From Lachnospiraceae bacterium UBA3863 (GTDB lineage: Bacteria; Bacillota; Clostridia; Lachnospirales; Lachnospiraceae), in assembly GCA_002392385.1 (NCBI GenBank), contig DGGX01000070.1, forward strand, positions 1 through 6,201: a DNA stretch of 6,201 nt, in the 5' to 3' direction. Made by a program: the position numbers and the translations under genes. The notes under the pieces were generated by a model. The model ran no database searches. It had not been told where the DNA came from and was given only the letters and a program-made list of their open reading frames with translations. Shown piece by piece: positions 1 to 5,340 of the stretch. Numbering within the stretch: position 1 is the stretch's first letter; each line of letters begins with the position of its first letter.

Positions 1-2
1 AT

Positions 3-1370
3 ATGGCCAACGAACGCATGATGCGCGAAGCCTCCCCCTGGAAGCTTCTCCTGACGATGAGCCTTCCCACAATCGTGGTGATGATCGTCAATGTACTCTA
101 CAATATGGCGGATGTCTATTTCATCGGACAGACCGGCAACACGAATGCCGTCGCGGCGATCTCGCTGGCGGCACCGGTCTTCTCCGCGATCTCCGCCTGC
201 CACACCCTGATCGGTTTCGGCGGATCCACCGCGATCTCCATCGCGCTCGGGGAGGGCAATAAGGACAAAGTCCGCCGGTACTCGGCCTTCGTCGTCTGGT
301 TCCCCGTCCTGCTGTCCGCCGTCATCATGGTCATTCTTTTTGCCTGCATGCCGGGGCTCCTGCAGCTTCTGGGCACTGACGCAGACACCTTCCCTCACGC
401 ACAGGCCTATCTCCGCATCCTGACCTGCGGCACGCCCTTCATGCTGCTCAGCGGCGCGCTGGGCAACAGCATCCGCGCGGACGGCGACGCCAAAAGCGCC
501 ATGCTCGCCTCCATGGCGGGCACGATCGTCAATATCATCCTTGACCCGCTCTTCATCCTCCGCTTCGGCTGGGGCTCCGGCGGCGCCGCGCTGGCCACCG
601 TCATCGGCTATGTCATCAGCATGGTCCTGGCCCTGCGGATCGCCCGCCGCAAAGAAGCCTGGTCCCTGTCCCCGAAGGACTTCACCCTGCGCCCGGAGAT
701 CTCCCTGCGCGTGCTGAGCCTGGGCCTGCCCATGGCGGGCGGGACACTGCTGATGAGCTTCGCCCATATTTTCTCAAACAGGCTGCTGGTCGCCTACGGC
801 AATCAGGCCGTGGCGGCCCGGTCCGTCGCAGGCAAGATCAGCATGCTGATCCCCATGATCCTGATGGGCGTCTGCATGGGCATCCAGCCCGCCGTCTCCT
901 ACGCCTACGGTCGGCGTGACCTGCGCCGCCTGAAGGAGATCCTGCTGGACACCGGCATCTGCGCGACGGCCATCGCGGTCCTCTTCACCGTCCTGACCTT
1001 CGTTTTCCGCCGCGCACTGGTCACCGCCTTCCTGCCGGATCCCTCTATCCTGGATCTCGGCATGCAGATGGTCATCGGCTGCATCATCGCGACGCCCGTC
1101 TACGGCATCTACCAGCTCTGCTCCACCTTCCTGCAGGGCACCGGCAGCGTCTCCTACGCGACCGTCACCTCCCTCCTGCGCCAGGGCCTGGTCTACGTGC
1201 CGGTCAACTTCCTCATGAACACCGCCTTCGGCCTGAACGGCCTCATCTACGCCTCCGCCGTGACCGACATCCTGTCCACTCTCATCGGCGTGGTGCTGTG
1301 CGCACTGCAGGCGAGGGCGCTGGCGGCGGAGTCACACAGGGGCTCACACAGGGGACGGTTCTCTGTGTGA
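3..1370 (+). CDS. MATE family multidrug/organic cation efflux transporter
   Basis: An inner-membrane antiporter of the MATE (multi antimicrobial extrusion) family, which exports cationic drugs or metabolites using a Na+ or H+ gradient; the substrate cannot be read from sequence. The 455 residues match the usual family length and 12-helix, two-lobe plan. N-lobe signatures are a conserved LPT (21-23) entering TM1, NVLYNMADVYFIG (30-42) and DPLF...GWGSGGAALATVIG (181-202). The second lobe starts near GLPMAGG (241-247) and carries GIQPAVSYAYG (293-303), the counterpart of the family's GIQPxxxYNYG. The ATG lies two bases from the window edge, so no ribosome binding site is visible and a start further upstream cannot be excluded. 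The last 12 residues (444-455, SHRGSHRGRFSV) are encoded by a palindromic repeat that also provides the TGA stop; the transporter fold ends before this tail. Family assignment is secure; substrate and exact start are not. Confidence 0.93.
   Translation: MANERMMREASPWKLLLTMSLPTIVVMIVNVLYNMADVYFIGQTGNTNAVAAISLAAPVFSAISACHTLIGFGGSTAISIALGEGNKDKVRRYSAFVVWFPVLLSAVIMVILFACMPGLLQLLGTDADTFPHAQAYLRILTCGTPFMLLSGALGNSIRADGDAKSAMLASMAGTIVNIILDPLFILRFGWGSGGAALATVIGYVISMVLALRIARRKEAWSLSPKDFTLRPEISLRVLSLGLPMAGGTLLMSFAHIFSNRLLVAYGNQAVAARSVAGKISMLIPMILMGVCMGIQPAVSYAYGRRDLRRLKEILLDTGICATAIAVLFTVLTFVFRRALVTAFLPDPSILDLGMQMVIGCIIATPVYGIYQLCSTFLQGTGSVSYATVTSLLRQGLVYVPVNFLMNTAFGLNGLIYASAVTDILSTLIGVVLCALQARALAAESHRGSHRGRFSV
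1332..1343 (+). repeat. REP half-arm inside MATE gene
   Basis: TCACACAGGGGC, a copy of only the left arm of the REP-like palindrome, sits immediately before the full copy at 1344-1370. It is in frame and encodes SHRG, so the protein tail reads SHRG-SHRG. The same half-arm-then-full-copy arrangement recurs after the DMT transporter gene and after pgi. Confidence 0.75.
1344..1370 (+). repeat. REP-like palindrome copy A (overlaps MATE stop)
   Basis: A 27-nt palindrome with arms TCACACAG and CTGTGTGA around the core GGGACGGTTCT. Counting G-U pairs it folds into a 12-pair stem with triloop CGG. Its last three bases are the TGA stop of the MATE gene, so the whole copy is translated. The orientation (GGGGACGGTTCT on +) is that of the host gene. 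The short palindromic design is that of REP elements, which RAYT transposases are known to mobilise; no such transposase gene lies in this window. Confidence 0.85.
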
Positions 1371-1383
1371 GGATGCCATTACG

Positions 1384-1418
1384 AAAAAATCTCACAGGGG
1401 ACGGTTCTCTGTGCGAGA
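1384..1418 (-). terminator. Second (backup) terminator for hsp20, built from REP copy B
   Basis: Read on the minus strand, the copy B stem (CACAG/CTGTG plus TCTC/GAGA) is followed by ATTTTTT. It lies downstream of the stronger copy C terminator and would catch read-through of hsp20 before it runs antisense into the MATE gene. Confidence 0.5.
1390..1418 (+). repeat. REP-like palindrome copy B
   Basis: Core CACAGGGGACGGTTCTCTGTG-type palindrome at 1393-1413, flanked by TCTC and GAGA arms with a 2-nt bulge. It is in the same orientation as copy A, 20 bases downstream of the MATE stop. On the minus strand the hairpin is followed at once by six T (1384-1389), so it can double as a terminator for leftward transcription. 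Confidence 0.85.
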
Positions 1419-1421
1419 TGT

Positions 1422-1457
1422 AAAAAGGACCGCACAGAGGACTGTCCCCCTGTGCGG
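1422..1457 (-). terminator. Rho-independent terminator of hsp20 formed by REP copy C
   Basis: On the minus strand, arms CCGCACAG and CTGTGCGG (1430-1457) extend inward through GGGG/TCCT pairs to a 12-pair stem with tetraloop ACAG. TCCTTTTT follows directly. The strong GC stem plus T tract, about 70 bases past the hsp20 stop and in the right orientation, fits an intrinsic terminator. The core is diverged from the other copies (GGGGGACAGTCC), which makes the stem more stable. Confidence 0.65.
1430..1457 (-). repeat. REP-like palindrome copy C (diverged)
   Basis: A 28-nt palindrome with arms CCGCACAG/CTGTGCGG, in inverted orientation to copies A and B. The core differs from the consensus (GACAGTCC for GACGGTTC). 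With copy B it forms a head-to-head pair, as in BIME arrangements of REP sequences. Confidence 0.8.
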
Positions 1458-1499
1458 CCCGCATATTTACTGGTTTTTTTGCTGTTTCATCGCGTCATT

Positions 1500-1526
1500 C
1501 TCACAGAGAACCGTCCCCTGTGTGAG
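1500..1526 (-). repeat. REP-like palindrome copy D, abutting hsp20 stop
   Basis: The 21-nt core at 1502-1522 reads GGGGACGGTTCT on the minus strand, the direction of hsp20. It ends two bases from the hsp20 stop codon. The arms are CTCACAG on the left and CTGTGTGAG on the right. No T tract follows on the minus strand, so by itself it is a 3'-end hairpin rather than a complete terminator. Confidence 0.85.
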
Positions 1527-1528
1527 CC

Positions 1529-1972
1529 TTATTCGATCGCGATGATCTTCTTCTCAGGCAGCTTCTTCGCTTCCTTCTTCGGGACTTCCATCTTCAGGAC
1601 GCCGTCCTTGAAGGATGCCTTGACGTCCTCCTCGGTCAGGTATTCGCCAACGTAGAAGCTTCTCTGCATGGAGCCCATGTAGCGCTCCTGGCGGATGAGC
1701 TTGCCTTCCTTCTTCTCCTCATTGTTGAGGTTCTTCTCGGCCTTGACGGTCAGGTAACCGTCGTGGAGCTCCAGGCCGATGTCCTCCTTGGCGAAGCCGG
1801 GCAGGTCCACGTCGATCTCGAAGTGGTCCTCGTGCTCTCTCACATCGGTCCGCATCACTCTGTCGGCGTGGCGGCCGTAGAGCTTGCGCTCGGTCCTGTC
1901 AAAGTCTCTGAAATCCGGGAACTGGAACCAGTCATCAAAAAGATTCTCACCAAACACGCTGGGTACTAACAT
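1529..1972 (-). CDS. Hsp20 / alpha-crystallin family small heat shock protein
   Basis: An ATP-independent cytoplasmic chaperone that forms oligomers and holds unfolding proteins for DnaK/ClpB-type refolding. The 147 residues are normal for bacterial small heat shock proteins. A short N-terminal arm rich in Phe and Asp (1-39) precedes the alpha-crystallin domain (about 40-132), with the DLPGF..EDI strand region (56-65) and the hallmark ASFKDGVLKMEVPK (119-132). The C-terminal IAI (144-146) is the I-x-I motif that docks on neighbouring subunits. The ATG at 1972 is chosen because AAAGGAGG (1980-1987) lies seven bases upstream and the protein then begins like its family (MLVPSVFGENLFDDWF). The reading frame is open to 2125, but that would start upstream of the predicted promoter -10 box and adds residues unlike the family. 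Expression is predicted to be HrcA-repressed through the overlapping CIRCE. It is monocistronic and ends at REP hairpins. Confidence 0.95.
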   Translation of the reverse strand: MLVPSVFGENLFDDWFQFPDFRDFDRTERKLYGRHADRVMRTDVREHEDHFEIDVDLPGFAKEDIGLELHDGYLTVKAEKNLNNEEKKEGKLIRQERYMGSMQRSFYVGEYLTEEDVKASFKDGVLKMEVPKKEAKKLPEKKIIAIE

Positions 1973-1979
1973 CGTATTG

Positions 1980-1987
1980 CCTCCTTT
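1980..1987 (-). promoter_or_regulatory. Strong Shine-Dalgarno of hsp20
   Basis: AAAGGAGG on the minus strand with a 7-nt spacer to the ATG at 1972. This fixes the start and rules out the longer open frame. Confidence 0.85.
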
Positions 1988-2096
1988 GTATCGTATGGTC
2001 GGCGGATCCGGAACCTGTTGGAGCATCAGGTCTTCTCTGCGCCTGTAGCTTACGCGCTCCGTTGTTCCGCGCCTTTGTTTTATTTGTTCTAAGTGT

Positions 2097-2125
2097 GTTA
2101 TAACACTCCTTTTAGCACTCGTCAA
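2097..2125 (-). promoter_or_regulatory. Sigma-A type promoter of hsp20
   Basis: On the minus strand TTGACG (2120-2125), 17 bases, then TATAAC (2097-2102), close to the vegetative consensus. An A/T-rich stretch just upstream (2139-2160, long A tracts on the minus strand) could act as an UP element. Transcription would start near 2090, leaving a leader of about 118 nt. The -35 box lies in the central spacer and inner arm of CIRCE, so bound HrcA would block RNA polymerase directly. Confidence 0.75.
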
Positions 2126-2138
2126 GGGGGAGTGCTAA
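2112..2138. promoter_or_regulatory. CIRCE operator (HrcA binding site)
   Basis: TTAGCACTC (2112-2120), nine bases, GAGTGCTAA (2130-2138): an exact match to the CIRCE inverted repeat recognised by the heat-shock repressor HrcA. CIRCE is classically found before groE and dnaK operons. Here it controls an hsp20 gene and overlaps its promoter. Confidence 0.95.
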
Positions 2139-2167
2139 CAATTTTTGAAATTTTTTTTTCAGCACGC

Positions 2168-2207
2168 AAAAAGACGCCGCCTGCCCTCGCAGACGGTATT
2201 TGCCGTC
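2168..2207 (-). terminator. Possible leftward terminator upstream of hsp20 promoter
   Basis: On the minus strand CCGTCTGC-GAGG-GCAGGCGG (2177-2196) makes an 8-pair stem with one G-U, followed by CGTC and five T (2168-2172). An outer GACG/CGTC pairing may extend it. It would stop antisense transcription arriving from the right. The 4-nt gap before the T tract and the lack of an obvious upstream transcript make this tentative. Confidence 0.35.
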
Positions 2208-2243
2208 GATCTCCCATATATTCTGCCCCGGCCGCCTCCTTTG

Positions 2244-2252
2244 TGTTACAAT
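2244..2252 (+). promoter_or_regulatory. Extended -10 promoter of the hydrolase-DMT operon
   Basis: TGTTACAAT is an extended -10 (TGn plus TACAAT at 2247-2252) without a convincing -35 box at normal spacing. Transcription would begin near 2259, right at the upstream ATG (2261). This favours the TTG start at 2285 over that ATG. Confidence 0.45.
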
Positions 2253-2271
2253 GATTTGTAATGTCACACCT

Positions 2272-2278
2272 AAGGAGG
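2272..2278 (+). promoter_or_regulatory. Shine-Dalgarno that selects a TTG start
   Basis: AAGGAGG with a 6-nt spacer (AACCAC) to TTG at 2285. The alternative in-frame ATG at 2261 lies upstream of this site and has no Shine-Dalgarno of its own. Confidence 0.75.
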
Positions 2279-2284
2279 AACCAC

Positions 2285-3082
2285 TTGACCGGCACCCATC
2301 GCATCCGCAGACTTGTTTCCGGCATCCTCATACTGTTCCTGGTCCTCGCGGCCGCCGCGGCCATCTATATCTCCGACTATTCCCGCGCGTCCGATACCGT
2401 CCGTGCCTATCTGCAGGATACGGCGGAGGTCGCTGTCCGGGAGATCCCGGAAGGACTCTTTCTGGACGGTCCTGGCACGGAAAACGCCCTGATCTTCTAC
2501 CCCGGCGGCAAGGTCGAATACACTGCCTACCTCCCCCTGCTGCACAGGCTGGCGGAAGGCGGGACGGACTGCTTCCTGGTCAAAATGCCCGCCAACCTGG
2601 CTTTTCTCGGCATAAACAGGGCGGGCGACATTATGAAGGCCTACGATTATGACGGCTGGTATCTGGCCGGGCACTCCCTGGGCGGCGTCGCCGCGGCCTC
2701 CTACGCGTCCGGGCACGATCTGAAGGGACTTATCCTACTGGCCTCCTATGCCACACAGCCTGTGGATGAACCGGTCCTGCAGATCTACGGCAGCGAGGAC
2801 GGCATCCTGAATCTCGACGCCCTGGAGCAGAACGCGCACAACCTCCCCGCCGACACCTCGGTGGAAGTGCTGGACGGCGCCAATCACGCCGGTTTCGGCG
2901 ATTACGGCGACCAGAAGGGCGACGGCGAGGCCCGGATCACGCAGGAAGAGCAGCAGGCGATCACCGCGGACCTGATCGAGGAGATGATCGGGGAGACGTC
3001 TGCGGACGATTCCGAGGGCGATCCCTCCGCGGGTCCCGATTCCTCCGCCGGTCTCCCCGCCGATCCCGATACGGCAGAATAA
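2285..3082 (+). CDS. Membrane-anchored alpha/beta hydrolase
   Basis: A predicted serine hydrolase of the alpha/beta fold (ABHD_5-like, related to dienelactone hydrolases), tethered outside the membrane; the natural substrate is unknown. Counted from the TTG start (265 aa), a basic stretch (RIRR, 6-9) and a hydrophobic segment (about 11-28) form an uncleaved signal anchor or signal peptide. The oxyanion-side strand LIFYPGGKVEY (69-79), nucleophile elbow GHSLGG (129-134, Ser131), acid loop GSEDG (169-173, Asp172) and NHAGFGDYG (200-208, His201) give a complete catalytic triad. The tail 237-265 is an acidic Ser/Pro/Gly/Asp low-complexity extension beyond the fold. TTG is chosen because AAGGAGG stands six bases before it; an in-frame ATG at 2261 would add eight residues. 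The DMT gene begins 15 bases downstream, so the two are probably co-transcribed. Confidence 0.87.
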   Translation: MTGTHRIRRLVSGILILFLVLAAAAAIYISDYSRASDTVRAYLQDTAEVAVREIPEGLFLDGPGTENALIFYPGGKVEYTAYLPLLHRLAEGGTDCFLVKMPANLAFLGINRAGDIMKAYDYDGWYLAGHSLGGVAAASYASGHDLKGLILLASYATQPVDEPVLQIYGSEDGILNLDALEQNAHNLPADTSVEVLDGANHAGFGDYGDQKGDGEARITQEEQQAITADLIEEMIGETSADDSEGDPSAGPDSSAGLPADPDTAE

Positions 3083-3097
3083 AAAAGGATCTGTTCA

Positions 3098-3994
3098 ATG
3101 AAGAAGCTTTTCACACCCCCTACTCTTATGGTCCTGGCAAGCGCGGTCCTGTGGGGCACCTACGGCTCCATGGCCACCGTCCTCATGAATATGGGCCTGG
3201 CCCGCAACGCGCTGACCCTCCTTCGCTTTCTGGTCACGGCCGGTTCCATGGGCCTTCTCATCCTGGCACGGGACCGTTCCCTCCTGCACATAAAGAAAAA
3301 AGACCTGCCGCTTTTTCTCGCGAACGGCCTTCTGAGTCTCTTTTTCTTCTTCTACTGCTATACCGCTGCGATCCGCATCACCAAGGTCGCGACGGCCGCC
3401 GCACTGCTCTACACCGCCCCGGCCATCGTCATGGTCCTCTCCGCCCTCCTCTTCCGGGAGAAGATGACCCCCGGCAAAGTCCTCTGCTGTCTTCTCGCGG
3501 TGGCGGGCTGTGCCCTGTCCTCCGGCCTGGGCAATGACCTTCTGTCTGGAGCCGCTCAGCAGGACGCAGGCCTCTCCCCCGCCGGCCTCCTCTTCGGACT
3601 CGGCGCCGGCCTGGGCTACGCCCTCTACAGCATCTTCAGCCGCATGATCCTGGACCGCGGCTATGCCGTCTACACCAACCTCTTCTACAGCTTCGGCATC
3701 GGCCTGCTGGGCCAGCTTGTCTTCTCCTGCGCTGACGGGAGCGTCCTCCAGCTCGCGCAGGCACCCGCCCGACTGGGCCTCGGCCTTGTCTGTGCCTTTC
3801 TCACCGGCCCTCTGGCCTACTACCTCTACACCACCGGCATGAAGGGGATGGAGACCTCCCGGGCGGCCAGACTGGCCGCCGTCGAGCCCGCCACCGCCGC
3901 CCTCCTGGGCAGCTTCCTCCTCCGCCAGCCGCTGTCGCCTGCAGAAGCCCTCGGCGTCGCCATGATCGTCGGCTCCGTCCTGCTGTCAGGCTGA
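3098..3994 (+). CDS. EamA/DMT superfamily transporter
   Basis: An inner-membrane drug/metabolite transporter with the typical 10-helix, two-EamA-repeat plan; many relatives export amino acids or other small metabolites, but the substrate is not readable here. The 298 residues match the family. Repeat 1 covers roughly 10-142 (VLWGTYGSMATVLM 18-30; ALLYTAPAIVMVLSALLFREK 102-122, ending in the conserved Glu121). Repeat 2 covers roughly 163-297 (GLGYALYSIFSR 171-182; EPATAALLGSFLLRQPLSPAE near the end, with the conserved VEP entering TM9). The ATG at 3098 has AAGGA (3085-3089) eight bases upstream. It follows the hydrolase by 15 bases, suggesting an operon driven from near 2250. Its stop is followed three bases later by a run of REP half-arms and a full REP hairpin. 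Confidence 0.92.
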   Translation: MKKLFTPPTLMVLASAVLWGTYGSMATVLMNMGLARNALTLLRFLVTAGSMGLLILARDRSLLHIKKKDLPLFLANGLLSLFFFFYCYTAAIRITKVATAAALLYTAPAIVMVLSALLFREKMTPGKVLCCLLAVAGCALSSGLGNDLLSGAAQQDAGLSPAGLLFGLGAGLGYALYSIFSRMILDRGYAVYTNLFYSFGIGLLGQLVFSCADGSVLQLAQAPARLGLGLVCAFLTGPLAYYLYTTGMKGMETSRAARLAAVEPATAALLGSFLLRQPLSPAEALGVAMIVGSVLLSG

Positions 3995-3997
3995 GAG

Positions 3998-4054
3998 CTC
4001 ACAGGCTCTCACAGGGGGCTCTCACAGGGGCTCTCACAGGGGCCTCTCACAGGG
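3998..4054 (+). repeat. Array of five REP half-arms
   Basis: TCACAG recurs at 3999, 4009, 4022, 4034 and 4047, each inside a CTCTCACAGGGG-like unit of 10-13 bases. The next TCACAG, at 4057, begins full copy E. Only the left arm is repeated; none of the five has the ACGGTTCTCTGTG half. It begins three bases after the DMT stop. Confidence 0.8.
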
Positions 4055-4083
4055 TCTCACAGGGGACGGTTCTCTGTGTGAGA
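4055..4083 (+). repeat. REP-like palindrome copy E
   Basis: A full copy with arms TCTCACAG and CTGTGTGAGA around GGGACGGTTCT, in the orientation of the DMT gene. A 2-nt bulge in the right arm is shared in kind with copy B. No T tract follows, so any role at the operon's 3' end would be RNA stabilisation or Rho-type or pausing effects rather than canonical intrinsic termination. Confidence 0.85.
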
Positions 4084-4120
4084 CAGCTCATCAACAGCCT
4101 CAAAAGCCTTTAAAAACAGG

Positions 4121-4149
4121 CCTCTCACAAGGAACCGTCCCCTGTGCGG
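4121..4149 (-). repeat. REP-like palindrome copy F
   Basis: An inverted copy reading CCGCACAGGGGACGGTTCC on the minus strand, with right arm TTGTGAGAGG. One core substitution makes CTTGTG of CTCTGTG. It faces copy E across about 40 bases, making a head-to-head pair, and is the only copy just upstream of a gene rather than at a 3' end. Confidence 0.8.
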
Positions 4150-4154
4150 AACAC

Positions 4155-4173
4155 CCTGTGAGACAGATCATCA
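4155..4173 (-). repeat. REP half-arm plus duplicated flank before the DUF218 gene
   Basis: CCCTGTGAGACAG is an isolated REP arm. Together with the following ATCATCA it repeats the right flank of copy E: TGTGAGACAG[C/A]TCATCA occurs at 4077-4093 and 4157-4173 (16 of 17 identical, 80 bases apart). A GTG at 4158 inside it opens the frame of the DUF218 protein but is not the likely start. Confidence 0.7.
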
Positions 4174-4178
4174 GAGTC

Positions 4179-4183
4179 AGGAG
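4179..4183 (+). promoter_or_regulatory. Shine-Dalgarno of the DUF218 gene
   Basis: AGGAG ten bases before ATG 4194. It supports that start over the in-frame GTG at 4158, which lies inside a repeat and has no such site. I see no convincing promoter boxes between 3995 and 4193; transcription may come through from the upstream operon. Confidence 0.65.
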
Positions 4184-4193
4184 AAAAAGTATT

Positions 4194-4973
4194 ATGAGAT
4201 GGGAATATGTCTGGGTCGCCGCGGCGATCCTGTGTATCCTATATGGTTTGATGGTCCTCAGTACGGCTTCCGGCACTGGCTTCTGGCTGGTCTGGATAGC
4301 CCTGGGCGGCTTCTTCCTCTTATGCGCGATCTGCGCGCGGCTGCATCTGTGGACCAGCCTTCCGGGCGTGATCCGCATGGTCTGTCTGCTTCTGATCGTC
4401 CTCTGCGCCGGGCTCTTCATCCTGGTCGAGGCACAGATCGTCCGTGCCTTCCGGACCTCACCCGAGCCGGGTCTGGACTGCCTGATCGTGCTCGGGGCGC
4501 AGGTCAGGCAGTCAGGCCCCAGTACTGTTCTCCGCTATCGTCTCGACGCCGCCTGCGACTACCTGCAGGACAATCCCGACACTCTCTGCGTCGTCTCCGG
4601 CGGCCAGGGCCCCAATGAGCCCTGCTCGGAAGCGGAGGGCATGCGCGACTATCTTCTCTCCCGCGGCATAGAAGAAAGCCGGATCCTTCTCGAACCAAAA
4701 TCCGGCAATACCAAGGAAAATATTGAGTTCAGCAAGGCTGTCCTGGCGACATCCCTCGGCGCGGCCTCCCCCGACAGTGAGGAGGTCCTCGGCCTCCGCA
4801 TCGGCGTCGTCACCAACAACTTCCACGTTTTCCGCGCCTGCGCCATCGCCCGCAAGGCGGGCTTCCACCACGTGTCCCCCGTTCCCGCCGGCAGCACGCT
4901 CCTCTTCCTTCCCAACAACATGCTGCGCGAATTCCTGGGCGTCGTAAAAGACTTCCTGGCAGGGAACATATGA
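4194..4973 (+). CDS. DUF218 / YdcF-ElyC-SanA family membrane protein
   Basis: A DUF218-domain protein of 259 residues with three N-terminal transmembrane segments (about 6-23, 29-48, 58-80) and a soluble DUF218 domain (about 95-240). Relatives include SanA and ElyC, which are linked to cell-envelope integrity, and YdcF, reported to bind S-adenosylmethionine; the reaction is unsettled and I do not assign one. Visible family motifs are CLIVLGAQV (96-104), VVSGGQG (133-139), SEAEGMRDYLLSRGI (145-159), LLEPKSGNTKENIEFS (165-180) and VVTNNFHVFRA (205-215). The acidic, Asn and His residues of these motifs form the family's conserved pocket. The ATG at 4194 has AGGAG ten bases upstream; a GTG at 4158 would add 12 residues encoded partly by a REP half-arm. 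The stop lies in the first decayed unit of the 52-bp tandem array. The REP run separates it from the DMT gene. Confidence 0.9.
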   Translation: MRWEYVWVAAAILCILYGLMVLSTASGTGFWLVWIALGGFFLLCAICARLHLWTSLPGVIRMVCLLLIVLCAGLFILVEAQIVRAFRTSPEPGLDCLIVLGAQVRQSGPSTVLRYRLDAACDYLQDNPDTLCVVSGGQGPNEPCSEAEGMRDYLLSRGIEESRILLEPKSGNTKENIEFSKAVLATSLGAASPDSEEVLGLRIGVVTNNFHVFRACAIARKAGFHHVSPVPAGSTLLFLPNNMLREFLGVVKDFLAGNI

Positions 4974-5016
4974 TTTATCTGGAACTCTCATCCCAGAAGA
5001 GTTTCTAAAGCTCCCT
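4962..5016 (+). repeat. Decayed first unit (U0) of the 52-bp array, overlapping the DUF218 stop
   Basis: About 55 bases alignable to the downstream units through TGA, CTGGAACTCTCATCCCAGAAG and TTTCT. The block ACTCTCATCCCAGAA resembles U6 (TCCTCATCCCAGAA) most. The TGA that aligns with TTGAC of later units is the stop codon of the DUF218 gene. Alignment by eye; it could be chance similarity. Confidence 0.45.
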
Positions 5017-5277
5017 GGGGTGACTTAACGGACTGGAATTCAACCCAGGAGGCTTCCTGTGGTCGTGCGGGGTGACTTAACAGATCGGAATTCACCCCGG
5101 GAGACTTCCTGCGGTCGTGCGGGTTGACTTAACGGATCGGAATTCACCCCGGGAGACTTCCTGCGGTCGTGCGGGTTGACTTAACGGACTGTAGTTCAAC
5201 CCGAGAGACTTCCTGTGGTCGTGCGGGGTGACTTAACGGGACTGAAACTCATCCCGGGAAGCTTCCTGTACACAGAC
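5017..5277. repeat. Tandem array of 52-bp units (U1-U5)
   Basis: Five contiguous units start at 5017, 5069, 5121, 5173 and 5225, with a period of 52 (U5 is 53). U2 and U3 differ at two of 52 positions. Each unit has left arm GGG[G/T]TGACTTAAC, right arm TTCA[A/C]CCC and then AGACTTCCTG[T/C]GGTCGTGC. The arms pair as a 7-bp stem (perfect in U2 and U4, G-U in U5), and a second small hairpin forms from [A/G]GGA...TCCT. The period is not a multiple of three and stop codons interrupt, so it is not coding. There are no unique spacers, so it is not a CRISPR. The function is unknown. Confidence 0.93.
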
Positions 5278-5340
5278 GGGTTGATCTGCCGGGACAGTCC
5301 TCATCCCAGAACCTCTTTGGCAGGCGAACGGGTTGACCTC
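5278..5340. repeat. Decayed units U6 and partial U7 of the 52-bp array
   Basis: U6 (5278-5329) keeps GGGTTGA and CTCATCCC but has lost TTAAC and the GGTCGTGC tail. U7 keeps only GGGTTGACC (5330-5338). Spacing stays 52-53 bases, showing the same origin. Decay toward the edge is the usual pattern in tandem arrays homogenised from the centre. Confidence 0.75.

Noticed and set aside
1452..1655. Plus-strand small protein between MATE and hsp20
   Set aside because: It is antisense to the clear hsp20 coding end and its first part is repeat sequence.
1973..2090. RNA thermometer in the hsp20 leader
   Set aside because: ACCTG/CAGGT and other short stems exist, but none convincingly pairs with the AAAGGAGG ribosome binding site; CIRCE already explains heat control.
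1973..2125. Longer Hsp20 with 51 extra N-terminal residues
   Set aside because: The upstream ATG lies within the promoter/CIRCE region, the extension is unlike the family, and the strong ribosome binding site favours 1972.
4055..4149. Insertion sequence bounded by inverted copies E and F
   Set aside because: Only about 40 bases lie between them, with no transposase; this is a REP pair, not an IS.
4158..4193. GTG start for the DUF218 protein
   Set aside because: It lies in a REP half-arm without a Shine-Dalgarno; ATG 4194 has AGGAG at a suitable distance.
5017..5340. CRISPR array
   Set aside because: Units follow each other without unique spacers, the period is filled by one 52-bp repeat, and no cas genes are present.
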